Of a stretch of 64,000 nt of DNA, positions 53,016 to 62,176 are shown piece by piece. The notes under the pieces are model-generated. The model had not been told where the DNA came from, did no database searches, and was given only the letters and a program-made list of their open reading frames with translations. The position numbers and the translations under genes were made by a program. Where the stretch lies: assembly GCA_005222975.1 (NCBI GenBank), contig NJBI01000005.1, positions 1-64,000 of the forward strand, in the 5' to 3' direction. The DNA comes from Promethearchaeota archaeon Loki_b31 (GTDB lineage Archaea > Asgardarchaeota > Lokiarchaeia > Sigyniarchaeales > SOKP01). Numbering within the stretch: position 1 is the first letter of the stretch; each line of letters begins with the position of its first letter.

Positions 53016-53513
53016 TTATTTATTTATAATTTTATTTAATTTAGTTTCATTTAATATTGTTTTGACTTCTTCAATGTTTGGTGTTTCAACTTTAGGAAGT
53101 CCTAATTGTTCTCTTCTTCTTTCAATTGCGGGTTGAGGTGGGATTGCTTTGCCACTATCGTAAATTGCTGAAGCTTGAATCGTATAGTATTCCGGTCCTT
53201 CACCCATAGCAATTGACATATTTTTTAGTACAGTAAAAACGCCAGTTAATTCAATTTTTTGAGGACATATCTCGTCACATGTGTCGCACATAGTGCAACC
53301 CCATATATTAAAACTATCGTCCCCTCCAAATATGTTTCCTCTCAATCCCAGAAAAGAATTTAAGATTAAATTTCGAGGGTTATATCTATTTGGTGCGAGA
53401 TCCGCAACCGGACAAACATCTGTGCAACGATTGCATTGATAGCAATATTTTAAAGCGTCGTGAATGTGAGCATCCATTATCCTCTTTTTTAATTCGTAAT
53501 CAATCATTACCAT
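53016..53513 (-). CDS. hdrC: Heterodisulfide reductase subunit C-like (HdrC)
   Basis: 165 residues with two [4Fe-4S] ferredoxin motifs, CYQCNRCTDVCP and CTMCDTCDEICP, and the family's C-terminal helices (GPEYYTIQASAIYDSG). It relays electrons from HdrA to HdrB. Its ATG overlaps the TAA of the mvhG-like gene (TAATG at 53511-53515), and it ends 17 bases before hdrB. Confidence 0.85.
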   Translation of the reverse strand: MVMIDYELKKRIMDAHIHDALKYCYQCNRCTDVCPVADLAPNRYNPRNLILNSFLGLRGNIFGGDDSFNIWGCTMCDTCDEICPQKIELTGVFTVLKNMSIAMGEGPEYYTIQASAIYDSGKAIPPQPAIERRREQLGLPKVETPNIEEVKTILNETKLNKIINK

Positions 53514-54916
53514 TATTCTTCTTCCTCAATTTTATCGTGATATTTATGACCTAAAACGCTATCTGCTAAAGTAAATCTATTAAACAATCCTGCTGGATCT
53601 TTTATCGCTATCGTTACCTCGTCGACATCGCGGTCGGCACAGAGAGAACCTAAAGCACTAATAAATTTTAGACCTTGATCTTCTACTCCCACTGGAGGGC
53701 CATAACATCCTAAGCAAGGTGCGTTCCCTTTATTTGGACAAATTGCACCGCAACCGGCTTGTGTTACAGGTCCCAAACATATATAACCTTGCTCTAAAAA
53801 ACATGTATCCATGGAGGGTAATCCTTCATAGTCTCTTTTCAATTCAGTTGGAACTTTATCAGCGACTTCTCTATCGCAATGGCTACAAACCGTTTTAGAA
53901 CTGAACTTAAAATACGGATCGTTCTTTAATAGGAACAATGAAGTTCCAACGATTTCATCGATAGTATTAGTCCCAGTTGGATTGACATCTAAAATTAGTT
54001 TTGGACCTTTCTCAGTTTCAATTTCCTTTACTTTGAAACTGTCGGGTTCGTAAGCTAATCGCTGCAATAAATCTCCCCTAAAATAAAAGTTGGTAATATT
54101 TGACGCGCCTAAGTACAGATTAAGAAAATGCTGTAAACTAGCTCCTGTTTCAGCGTCTAATTCTTCCACACCATCTAATATCTGTTTTAATTGCTTAGAC
54201 TTCTCACCCGGTTTATTTGTGGGCTTAAAGCAACCAAAACATATATCTCCTTCGTGGGGGCACATTAATTCGCATCCTGCAGCTGTAATTGGTCCATAAC
54301 ACAATTTACCCTTATCTAGAAAACAGCCTTCTTTGAAAAGGTCGCAATTTTCGCATACACACTTATTCTTGTCAAGAGAACTTGGGCCCTCGCCCACTAA
54401 TGTAAACAAATATGTTATCGCAGCTACTATGTTATCCGTCGTTGGTGGGCATCCAGGGATAAATACATCTACATCAATTATATCTTTTACGTTAACAATA
54501 AATTCCTCAATTCCAGGTACATGTTGGTCTGGCTCCTTTGGATTTTCATCAGTAATAGATTCGGTTTCCATAAATTTTCTTTTTGTTAATTCGTCTTTAT
54601 CAAACAAATTTGCTAAACCTGCTACGCTTCCATAACAAGCGCAAGTCCCAAAAGCAACTATTATACTGCATTTCTTTCTCATCAATTTAATATTGGCTGT
54701 ATCTTGTTTAGTTCTAGCTATACCTTCTAAGAATCCAACAACAATACTTCCATCTTTCCTTGCTTTCAATGAATCGTGCTTGAAATCAACTACAGCCGGC
54801 CAATAGACGATATCTAAATTAGGCAGAATATTGAGTAGTCCTAGATGGGCGTTCAATAAACTCTGATGACAACCCCAACACGAACTTAACTGCATAAACG
54901 CAACGGATACAGGCAT
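53513..54916 (-). CDS. MvhG-like [NiFe]-hydrogenase small-subunit homologue with duplicated cluster module
   Basis: 467 residues against about 300 for normal MvhG. The N-terminus has the proximal-cluster motif SSCWGCHQSL, FGTCACYGSV and IPGCPPT. Two cluster-binding segments follow. The first is at residues about 186-232 (CENC, CFLDKGKLCYGPITAAGC, MCPHEGDICFGCF). The second is at about 343-412 (CSHC, CFLEQGYICLGPVTQAGC, ICPNKGNAPCLGCYG). Only one such segment is usual, so the C-terminal module has been duplicated. No large subunit (MvhA) is adjacent, so the protein may serve only as an electron conduit to HdrC/HdrB, with which it is translationally coupled. Confidence 0.75.
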   Translation of the reverse strand: MPVSVAFMQLSSCWGCHQSLLNAHLGLLNILPNLDIVYWPAVVDFKHDSLKARKDGSIVVGFLEGIARTKQDTANIKLMRKKCSIIVAFGTCACYGSVAGLANLFDKDELTKRKFMETESITDENPKEPDQHVPGIEEFIVNVKDIIDVDVFIPGCPPTTDNIVAAITYLFTLVGEGPSSLDKNKCVCENCDLFKEGCFLDKGKLCYGPITAAGCELMCPHEGDICFGCFKPTNKPGEKSKQLKQILDGVEELDAETGASLQHFLNLYLGASNITNFYFRGDLLQRLAYEPDSFKVKEIETEKGPKLILDVNPTGTNTIDEIVGTSLFLLKNDPYFKFSSKTVCSHCDREVADKVPTELKRDYEGLPSMDTCFLEQGYICLGPVTQAGCGAICPNKGNAPCLGCYGPPVGVEDQGLKFISALGSLCADRDVDEVTIAIKDPAGLFNRFTLADSVLGHKYHDKIEEEE

Positions 54917-55112
54917 TCTTATAATTTCCTCAATACAATCATATATCTTATTTTATATATTAATTATATTGGTTTAATGCAAAATTTATTAAAAAATTTG
55001 GTAAATCAAATTTTAGTTTAATCTCTTTTATTTACTTCTGAAATTAGAAGAAATCTTTTTCTAATACATGTATTAAAAGAAAACCCAAAAGATGTTTTTT
55101 TTTCAGTTATTA

Positions 55113-56696
55113 CTAAAATGTATATTTTTTTCCTTTTTCAGGCAAAATTACTTTTCCAGATAATCCAAATTCTTGAAACGTTTCGGGATGTTCCGTATGT
55201 ACTGGTATTATATTTTCGGCATCAATTTTTTGAAGAAAATCTATTAAGTCATCTACGTTGCAATGCCCTGATGAATGAACTGTTTTAGTTTTTGATATTC
55301 CGAATCTTTGTAGCCACATATCTAACTTTTCTTCTTTTATGATCATCTCGTCATTAAATGGGTCAGTAACAGAGTTTAGAAATAAAGTTTTACCAGGTTT
55401 CTGATCTAAATCGATTAATTCGCTCAGCATAAAATAATCAAGATAGAGTAAATATTTTTCAGGTTCTTTTTTAACATCCTTGTATGTAACATAGTTACCA
55501 ATTTTAAGGATATCTTTTTGATATCCTTTATAATCTGCGGATTCGAATTTGCCCCAACCTTTTCGTGGTAGATATATAACGAAGTTTTTATCACTAAAAT
55601 CAGGAAGATCATAATTGTCATAATATTGTTTTATAATACTTTCTTCCATATTATCAAGTCTCATTCTAAAGCAATCGATTAAGTGAAATATTTTGGGGGT
55701 AATCGCGAATCTTCGATTGAACTTTTTTGCAAGTGAATAATATAATAAAATTCTATCGAGACTTCTAGAAGGACATCTCACAAGAATTAACCCCGGATGA
55801 CTCCTAATAGTTTCTCTTGAGTGAACTTCTACATCGCTTTCAGATTGTTCATCACTACGATATTTGCCTTTCCTAAAATCTTCAATATTCGGAACTCTTG
55901 TACCTTCAGTAATAATTGCTATTGGATTGGATTCACAAGCTTGTTTAATAAAATCATTTACCCAAACACTATGAGATCCATGCCGTCTAAAATCGCCTGT
56001 GTAAATGACACTTCTCCCATCGCACTCAATAATATAGGAACAAGCACCTGGAATTGAATGGTCTGTTTGAAACTGAGTGATATTGATCTCGCCTTGAGAC
56101 GATTTAAATGACAAAGGTATGCCTTCTTTTATAATCTTAATTGGTCTCTTAATTTCTGATTGATTGTAATCCGGTTTGGTCGCTCTCTTATATTCAATTT
56201 CACTATCCTTACGTTGTCTTTTCTTTGGTACGATTTTAAAAATTTCATAAAAATTTAAAACTTCATGTATGAGAGGGTCAATTGAAGTGCTTGTAAGATG
56301 TTCGATTATCGTATTTGATATCCAGTTCATATAGATTGGTGTTTTTTGTTTGAGAAAACATATGAATTTGTAGTGGTCCATATGTGCGTGCGTAAGAAAA
56401 AAGGCATCAACAATATTTTCATTAGTAGTAATAATTTTATATGGTTCTGAATTCAAAATATCCGAAAATGGAGTAATTAGATCGTTTCGGTATAATTTAT
56501 TAATGGAGGGTATAAGACCTAAGTACAAATAATCAATAATTCCATTTAATTTGCGTGGATTTAGGAATTCTGAAAAATATTTTTGATTTTCACTAAAAGA
56601 AAGACCAAAGTCAAAGAGAAACTTTTTATCTCCAATATTAATGAAGATTTTATTTCCTCCAATTTCTTTAATTCCACCAAAAATTTCAAGATTCAT
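55113..56696 (-). CDS. RNase J-like beta-CASP metallo-beta-lactamase
   Basis: 527 residues. The N-terminus (EIFGGIKEIGGNKIFI) and THAHMDHYKF (metal motif HxHxDH) are typical of the RNase J/CPSF group. TDHSIPGACSY and TGDFRRHG follow. The beta-CASP end has HSSGHCNVDDL and NIIPVHTEHPE. It probably cleaves or degrades RNA from the 5' end. No KH domain is present, so it is not aCPSF1. It is a single gene; the insertion around residues 150-200 (KKRQRKDSEIEYKRATK) is unusual and basic. Confidence 0.8.
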   Translation of the reverse strand: MNLEIFGGIKEIGGNKIFINIGDKKFLFDFGLSFSENQKYFSEFLNPRKLNGIIDYLYLGLIPSINKLYRNDLITPFSDILNSEPYKIITTNENIVDAFFLTHAHMDHYKFICFLKQKTPIYMNWISNTIIEHLTSTSIDPLIHEVLNFYEIFKIVPKKRQRKDSEIEYKRATKPDYNQSEIKRPIKIIKEGIPLSFKSSQGEINITQFQTDHSIPGACSYIIECDGRSVIYTGDFRRHGSHSVWVNDFIKQACESNPIAIITEGTRVPNIEDFRKGKYRSDEQSESDVEVHSRETIRSHPGLILVRCPSRSLDRILLYYSLAKKFNRRFAITPKIFHLIDCFRMRLDNMEESIIKQYYDNYDLPDFSDKNFVIYLPRKGWGKFESADYKGYQKDILKIGNYVTYKDVKKEPEKYLLYLDYFMLSELIDLDQKPGKTLFLNSVTDPFNDEMIIKEEKLDMWLQRFGISKTKTVHSSGHCNVDDLIDFLQKIDAENIIPVHTEHPETFQEFGLSGKVILPEKGKKYTF

Positions 56697-56929
56697 TTTT
56701 ACATTATGGATAAATCAATTGTAGATATAAATATAATAACCCTAAATAGAATCATAAAACAATTGAGATATAAACCTTTACTTTATGATTTCATTTAATA
56801 TTAATTAGATTCTTTTGTATAATTAAACAGAGAATTTTTTTTAAATCTTTTTTGTTTTTCCATTATTGAATTAACTAAATATAATATTAAAATTACTAAA
56901 TTTAATAAAAAAATAAAAGAAAGGATTAT

Positions 56930-57025
56930 TTAATCGAAATTCGTTCCACATTAGTTGCAGAAATTGGCTTTAATAGGCAATTTCTCGCCACAGTTTGGGC
57001 AGAATTTGCTATCAAGGTTTTCCAT
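56930..57025 (-). pseudogene. Zinc-ribbon fragment split by an in-frame TAA
   Basis: Minus-strand frame MENLDSKFCPNCGEKLP to ANFCN, then TAA at 56951-56953, then CGTNFD and a second stop. Removing the stop gives a standard double CxxC zinc ribbon (CPNC and CNxC). It follows directly after the membrane gene at 57062-57532, so it may be the lost C-terminal ribbon of that gene or a separate mini-gene. Confidence 0.5.
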
Positions 57026-57061
57026 GATAGAATCATTGCTTTTTGTTTTTTATGTAGAGAC

Positions 57062-57532
57062 TTATTTTTCCCCTTTCTTAGGTTTCTTTATTTTGTATCG
57101 ACCAATAACAGCAAGGATAGTTCCAGTAAACGCAAACCCTGAATTGTATGTAAACAAGCTGTACATTTGATCCAAAATTGTTTGAACGGCAGAACTGACG
57201 GCAATACCCGAGTATCCCAAGATCCAAATACCTACGTAAAAGACTAACCCTAACATTCCAAAACTCGTGGCAACCGTAATGATAATTCTACCTAATCCAA
57301 TTTGGTTTATCATTATCAAGATAGCTCCTACGATAACAGAATATCCCCCAAAAAAAGCAATGTACTCTAAAACAATTAGTATTACGGAAACCAATGGCAT
57401 AAATTCTGGACTAATATACGAAGATACAAGATCAGCCAAATAGACCTAAAACTCGGCGCTCCCAATTGCTGAACCTATAATCATTAAAATCCCACCAAGA
57501 AAACACAATAAAATCCATATTAAATTTTTCAT
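57062..57532 (-). pseudogene. Membrane protein gene interrupted by an in-frame TAG
   Basis: The frame starts with a signal-like helix (MKNLIWILLCFLGGILMIIG), reaches GSAEF, meets TAG at 57446-57448, and continues in the same frame as VYLADLVSSYISPEF and three more membrane helices to KKPKKGEK. The second part alone (57062-57439) would need a TTG start and lack the first helix. The simplest reading is a 156-residue membrane protein with one nonsense change or sequence error. Function unknown. Confidence 0.55.
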
Positions 57533-57610
57533 TAATCCCACTTTTTTAAAAAAATTTTTTTATTTAGATATCAATAAGATAAAAATTAAAGTTTGAGTTT
57601 TTATATCACA

Positions 57611-58420
57611 CTAAATTTTAATTCTTTTGGGGTGAGTATAAATATTCATCGTACCACCCCTGACAAAGCCAATTAAAGTAATTCCATAGGAAAAAGCTAA
57701 TCTTATGCCAGATTCAATAGCGGCAGATAGTGAAGCAACAATAGGTATTTGCGCTCTTACAGCTTTCAGAACCGAGTCACCCGTTAACCTACCGGTTGAG
57801 GTTAAAATTTTATTGTTGAACGATTCTCCTTTCAATAGCATATACCCAATAACTTTATCTATTGCGTTGTGCCTTCCTATATCTTCTTTGACAGTTATTA
57901 GGTTTCCCTTCATATCAAAGATTGCAGCTCCGTGACAACCGCCTGTCTCTCTAAATAGTTTTGTTTCTTGTTGCATCTTAACGATAGTCGAAAAAATCAC
58001 TTCTTGGCTTATTGTCTCTTGTTTTTTAAGATCAAATGTTGCATTGGTCTCCTTCAATTTCTCTTTAATTAAATTGCGCCAAGGCGAGGGAATTCCACAT
58101 GTAGTATCAATCACTCTACTAACGGGATTCACGTCTAAAATTTTTGAACTGAAATTTATAGTCTCTACTAAGTCAACGTAAACCCGTTCTTCTATATTAT
58201 CAATCTTGATAGCTTTAATATCTTCTATACAATTTATGATTCCTATAGAATACAAGAATCCTGTAGCCAAATCCTTTATGTCTTTATTTAAACATATTAT
58301 ATTCACTAAAGGTTCTGAATTTACAATAATATCGATTGGGCTCTCTATTAGAACTACATCTATCTCTTCGATTCTTTGATCCTTGCGAATTCTAGTAATA
58401 TTTACCTTTCTTTGAAACAT
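57611..58420 (-). CDS. fdhD: Formate dehydrogenase accessory sulfurtransferase FdhD
   Basis: 269 residues. FdhD passes sulphur from a cysteine desulphurase to the Mo/W-bis-PGD cofactor of formate dehydrogenase-type enzymes. Landmarks: LATGFLYSIGI, the catalytic loop TTCGIPS, and ETGGCHGAA, EDIGRHNAIDK, TSTGRLTGD and SLSAAIESGI in order. The loop has one Cys (CGIP) where many homologues have a CxxC pair. It is a few genes away from the formylmethanofuran dehydrogenase operon, a candidate client because FwdB belongs to the same molybdopterin family. Confidence 0.9.
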   Translation of the reverse strand: MFQRKVNITRIRKDQRIEEIDVVLIESPIDIIVNSEPLVNIICLNKDIKDLATGFLYSIGIINCIEDIKAIKIDNIEERVYVDLVETINFSSKILDVNPVSRVIDTTCGIPSPWRNLIKEKLKETNATFDLKKQETISQEVIFSTIVKMQQETKLFRETGGCHGAAIFDMKGNLITVKEDIGRHNAIDKVIGYMLLKGESFNNKILTSTGRLTGDSVLKAVRAQIPIVASLSAAIESGIRLAFSYGITLIGFVRGGTMNIYTHPKRIKI

Positions 58421-58649
58421 CTACCATTCCCTTTTCTTGATTAAGTTAATATTTAAAGAAGGTTTAAATATATTTTAATTACTTAGCTAATAAAATAAAC
58501 TTCTATTTATTATAAATCTATTACATAGCAATTTTAAACGATTTAGATTGATTGAAATGGATTATAATACTTTCGAGCAAATTTCGAATACTTTAGAATT
58601 AAAAAAATGTTGACAACAATAATAAGGAAAAATTGACTCTTACCTTTGA

Positions 58650-58657
58650 TTTAAATA
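58650..58657 (+). promoter_or_regulatory. Possible TATA box of the mntA-hepT operon
   Basis: TTTAAATA ends 23 bases before the ATG at 58681, and no ribosome binding site lies between. This predicts a leaderless transcript starting at the mntA start codon. Confidence 0.4.
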
Positions 58658-58680
58658 TTACAAACTCCTTATAAAACTAG

Positions 58681-59124
58681 ATGAAGAGACCTATATATAA
58701 AACCATATCCTTTCAAGAGTTGAAACAAGGTACGAATGATGTTTTTAAGCAATATGATGAAATTCAATTAGCATATCTTTATGGCTCATATGCTAACGCA
58801 ACTCAAACGGAATTTAGTGATATTGATATAGGAATTGTTTTAACAGAAAGTTTTAAAGAATCTGCTTTATACTTTGCTGAATTAAGCGTGAAGATTGAAA
58901 AAAGTTTAAATTTCCAAATTAATATAGATTTAAGAATTTTAAATGAAGCAACACCTCGATTTTTATTTCAAGTAATCAAAAATAATAAAATTCTATATTG
59001 CAAGAATAAAACTTTTATGTATGAGTTTGAACTTAAGGTTATGTATGAGTATCAAGATATTAAACCAATGTTAGACATGTACGATAAGATTTCAGTAATG
59101 GAGGTATTTAATGATGAAAATTGA
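58681..59124 (+). CDS. mntA: Minimal nucleotidyltransferase antitoxin MntA
   Basis: 147 residues with the polymerase-beta-type signature GSYANATQTEFSDID (GS-x10-DxD), which binds Mg-ATP. In HepT-MntA toxin-antitoxin systems MntA adds AMP units to a tyrosine of the HEPN toxin and silences it. It overlaps the hepT start by 14 bases. The order antitoxin first matches a system in which the antitoxin must be made before the toxin. Confidence 0.85.
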   Translation: MKRPIYKTISFQELKQGTNDVFKQYDEIQLAYLYGSYANATQTEFSDIDIGIVLTESFKESALYFAELSVKIEKSLNFQINIDLRILNEATPRFLFQVIKNNKILYCKNKTFMYEFELKVMYEYQDIKPMLDMYDKISVMEVFNDEN

Positions 59125-59554
59125 TCGTGATGTTCTTTTAACTAGATTTAAAAAAATGGACAATTTAATTCAAAATTTAAAAGAAATAAAGAAAAAACCC
59201 AAAGATGAATTCCTCTCTAATTACCTCCTTTATTTAAGCACTCAAAGAGCCTTAGAAATGTGTATTAATATTTGTATCGATGTCGGAAATCATATTCTTT
59301 CAATGAATAAGAACGGGAAACCAGAAACTTATGGTGATATTTTTACTGAGTTATCGAAACTAGGTTTAATAGACAAAGAATTGAAAGAAATTCTTATAAA
59401 AATGGTAAAGTTCCGTAACCTATTAGGTCATTTGTATATGGAAATAAGCAATGAAAAAATATATGAAATTCTCCAAGAAAATCTTGATGATTTCAATCTT
59501 TTTAAAAAAGAGATATATTCGAAATTTAAAGAACAACTATTAAATGAAAAGTAA
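59111..59554 (+). CDS. hepT: HEPN ribonuclease toxin HepT (DUF86)
   Basis: 147 residues, all helical, with the HEPN catalytic motif RNLLGHLY (R-x4-H-x-Y). The Arg and His cut RNA and the Tyr is the residue adenylylated by MntA. It is encoded directly after and overlapping mntA. An ATG at 59111 or 59114 can be the start. It stops 34 bases before the convergent end of fwdC. Confidence 0.85.
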   Translation: MMKIDRDVLLTRFKKMDNLIQNLKEIKKKPKDEFLSNYLLYLSTQRALEMCINICIDVGNHILSMNKNGKPETYGDIFTELSKLGLIDKELKEILIKMVKFRNLLGHLYMEISNEKIYEILQENLDDFNLFKKEIYSKFKEQLLNEK

Positions 59555-59587
59555 AAATATATTAAAAGTAATTAGAAACGATAATTT

Positions 59588-60436
59588 TTAAACGGCTATA
59601 AATAACCTGCCATTGACACCTATATTAAGTTCCCCTGTCTTTTTACTAATAGCAGAATGGTTTTTCTTTACAGAATGGTCTCCACTGTACTCAATAAATT
59701 TCCCGGATATTTTTTCACCATTGAATAGTTCAATTTCTTTAACTTCCCCAATTTTTATAAATGATGGAAGTACGGGGGTTTTTCCCTTAATCACTATAGT
59801 TCCTTTTATTTGGTCCGCTCCAACGCAGCGGTCTGCATCGCCTTCAACTATGATAGTCGCACCATGCGAATGAAGCCCTAAAAATGCTGCTGCTCCGCCA
59901 CAATATAAAGTAGGGAATCTTTTAGCAACTATAGAACCGTTTGCCCATATCATTGATTCGCTACCAACTTTGCCTTTAACTCGAATCACACCATTTCTCA
60001 TTCCCTGCCAAAATCCTCTATATGCAGAGCCAGTATAATGACCAGAATCTCCATTGATCTCAAGTTCACCACCTTTAAGCATAGCTCCAGCCCAATCGTC
60101 TGCATTTCCATTAACTACAATTTTCCCCCCCGACATGTTATTTCCTACGTGCATACCGACATCACTATTAATCACGATTTCTCCTCCCTTCATTTTTTCG
60201 CCAATACGCTTTACGTTAGATATATCGCCATCTATAATAATTTTAGTGTCAGCAACTTCAGCTGATTTTCCAGAAACATCAAAAAAATTACCAATAGTCG
60301 TTAGTTCTTTAGCGTAATATAACGGTAATTTCTTAATATCGCTTAGAGTCTTCCCAGCGAAATTATCTGGTGTGATACTATCTGCTTCTAAAGGAAAATC
60401 TAGTTTCTTTTTTATTTTTAACTTAATATCAGCCAA
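59588..60436 (-). CDS. fwdC: Formylmethanofuran dehydrogenase subunit C
   Basis: 282 residues with the right-handed beta-helix typical of FwdC and the glutamate synthase alpha-subunit C-domain: repeated GG-x-I-x-[VI]-x-G turns (GGEIVINSDVGMHVG, GGKIVVNGNADDWAG, GGELEINGDSGHYTG). The protein is structural and positions FwdA and FwdB. It is the last gene of the six-gene operon, starting 3 bases after the stop of fwdB. Confidence 0.9.
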   Translation of the reverse strand: MADIKLKIKKKLDFPLEADSITPDNFAGKTLSDIKKLPLYYAKELTTIGNFFDVSGKSAEVADTKIIIDGDISNVKRIGEKMKGGEIVINSDVGMHVGNNMSGGKIVVNGNADDWAGAMLKGGELEINGDSGHYTGSAYRGFWQGMRNGVIRVKGKVGSESMIWANGSIVAKRFPTLYCGGAAAFLGLHSHGATIIVEGDADRCVGADQIKGTIVIKGKTPVLPSFIKIGEVKEIELFNGEKISGKFIEYSGDHSVKKNHSAISKKTGELNIGVNGRLFIAV

Positions 60437-60439
60437 ACT

Positions 60440-61774
60440 TTATTCACCCATCTTTTCTTTCACATTTTCTATTAATCTTTCTAATATTTCTTTGTCAGAC
60501 AAACATTCTCCCGGTGGTTCCTTTACTTTCCTCAATCTTAAAGGAACTTTATCCATACGGTAAGCAGTTCCTTCGCACTCAATACCGGCAAACGCTGCAG
60601 GTAAAATTACGTCGGCAAATGCAGATGTTGGGGTTTCATGCGGTTCTATTGAAATTAAGGGATGTTTGAATAAATTTCTTACTGATGCTGCGGGAAAATT
60701 ACTTGCTGGATCAGAGGCTACAATTAATGTAGCGTCTATTTCGTCTCTCATTAGAAGATCGACAGAAGAGAATTCTCCAGGATTATAACGCGGATATCCT
60801 CTTGAAAAATCAATAGAATACGCGTAGCCTGTATTCCAAGTAAAAACTTGGTTTGCTCCAGCGACATTGTAATGCCCTCGCATGGGAGTCAAAAGAAATT
60901 TAGTATGGTCGTTCAGCTCCCTAACTAAGCATATTGCTGTGTCAACGTTGCGATGATGTGCTAATGTTTGCGTTAACCCCATACCGAAGAAAATTACTCC
61001 AAACTTACACGATTTTAATATTTTCACTAGTTCTTTCATTTTTTCTATTGGAACGCCAGCAACTTCTTTTACGTCTAGCTCTGTACCTCTTACCATTGCT
61101 CTAATTGCATTTAATAGTTCGTAATCCTCGTTAGGATTTATTTTGATGTATAAGTCTGCAATTTGGGCAGTGTGAGTATTTCTCGGGTCTACAACTACAA
61201 TAAATCTATCGTTTCTACCATCAGTTCTAAAATAACCCCTCACAAAATTGCTGTATCTACTTAAATGTCGAGGGTGAGCATGAACTGGATTAGACCCCCA
61301 AAAAATTACTAAATCGGCTCTATTTTTATATTCTCCTAAAGTGGACGATGGCGCACCAACATCTTGTATTGCTAATAAGCTAGGACCGTGACAAACCGAA
61401 GCTGTATTATCTAAAAGAGCGTTTAATATTTCAGCTAACTCAACGCCTTTACTTTGAGCTTCACATTCAGTGCTGGAGAATCCATACAATAGAGGTCTTT
61501 TGGCATTAATTAATATCTCGGCAGATTTATCAAGTGCTTCGTCCCATGAAACTTCTTTAAATTCTCCTTTCTTTTTAATTAAAGGTTTCATATAACGATG
61601 CTCGCTATTTGAGGATAAGAATTTTTTACTGCCAATTTGGCAAGCGTTTCTCACTTCAACAACTTTATTTTCTTTAACATCCAGATCTATTTCAAGGTCA
61701 TCACAAAAAGTTCCACAAAATGGACAAGGAACATCACATATCGTCTTAAGCTTTCTTTCTACCATTCTTTTCAC
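60440..61774 (-). CDS. fwdB: Formylmethanofuran dehydrogenase subunit B (Mo/W catalytic subunit)
   Basis: 444 residues. It reduces CO2 to formate at a Mo or W bis-PGD centre; the formate is then condensed with methanofuran by FwdA. The N-terminal [4Fe-4S] site uses C13, C17, C20 or C24, and C45. The metal ligand is C128 in TASVCHGPS (Cys, not selenocysteine). Cofactor-binding segments include FWGSNPVHAHP, VVVDPRNTHTA and PRYNPGEF. fwdA is not in the window. Confidence 0.9.
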   Translation of the reverse strand: MKRMVERKLKTICDVPCPFCGTFCDDLEIDLDVKENKVVEVRNACQIGSKKFLSSNSEHRYMKPLIKKKGEFKEVSWDEALDKSAEILINAKRPLLYGFSSTECEAQSKGVELAEILNALLDNTASVCHGPSLLAIQDVGAPSSTLGEYKNRADLVIFWGSNPVHAHPRHLSRYSNFVRGYFRTDGRNDRFIVVVDPRNTHTAQIADLYIKINPNEDYELLNAIRAMVRGTELDVKEVAGVPIEKMKELVKILKSCKFGVIFFGMGLTQTLAHHRNVDTAICLVRELNDHTKFLLTPMRGHYNVAGANQVFTWNTGYAYSIDFSRGYPRYNPGEFSSVDLLMRDEIDATLIVASDPASNFPAASVRNLFKHPLISIEPHETPTSAFADVILPAAFAGIECEGTAYRMDKVPLRLRKVKEPPGECLSDKEILERLIENVKEKMGE

Positions 61775-61778
61775 TCCT

Positions 61779-62174
61779 CTAAGCCTCTTTCAATTTTCCT
61801 ATTAATTCCAAAGCATCTAATACCTTTCCGCTTTTAATAACTTCAACCTTTGCTTTCATCCCTTTATATGTTGGAGTGCCACACCCTTGTGAATCGGGAT
61901 TCACAAGTTGATTAGCCCATGGACCCATCGGAACGAATAATATCCCGGGATGAGGTCCCTCTTCTGAAATTGTAGAATAGACTATAACCTCTCCAAAATC
62001 AGTTGTAATTTTAACAGGAGTTCCAACAAGGCAATCTAGTTTTTTAAAATCGTTTCTATCGAAAGCACAGATACCCGCAGCTCGGACATTTTCCTTTGTT
62101 ACTTTTCCACCTTCAAGAGCTACTCCTTGGTTAATCGTTCGACCAGTTAATAAAATTAAATTTTCTAAACTCAT
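61779..62174 (-). CDS. fwdD: Formylmethanofuran dehydrogenase subunit D
   Basis: 131 residues of molybdopterin-dinucleotide-binding beta-barrel fold: LTGRTINQG, AAGICAFDRNDF, GTPVKITTDFGEV and HPGILFVPMGPWANQL. It corresponds to the C-terminal domain of formate dehydrogenases and completes the cofactor pocket of FwdB. Spacing to fwdB is 4 bases. Confidence 0.9.
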   Translation of the reverse strand: MSLENLILLTGRTINQGVALEGGKVTKENVRAAGICAFDRNDFKKLDCLVGTPVKITTDFGEVIVYSTISEEGPHPGILFVPMGPWANQLVNPDSQGCGTPTYKGMKAKVEVIKSGKVLDALELIGKLKEA

Positions 62175-62176
62175 TT

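Noticed and set aside
53513-54916. Calling a complete [NiFe] hydrogenase
   Set aside because: Only a small-subunit homologue is present; no large subunit with the CxxC nickel ligands is in the window.
55113-56696. aCPSF1 transcription-termination nuclease
   Set aside because: The protein lacks the N-terminal KH domains and is shorter; RNase J-like beta-CASP is the safer call.
57446-57448. TAG as a pyrrolysine codon
   Set aside because: The host frame is an unrelated small membrane protein, not a methylamine methyltransferase, and no pyl genes are in the window.
59613-60317. Several overlapping open frames opposite fwdC
   Set aside because: They are Ser/Pro/Ile-rich translations of the antisense of a clear beta-helix gene.
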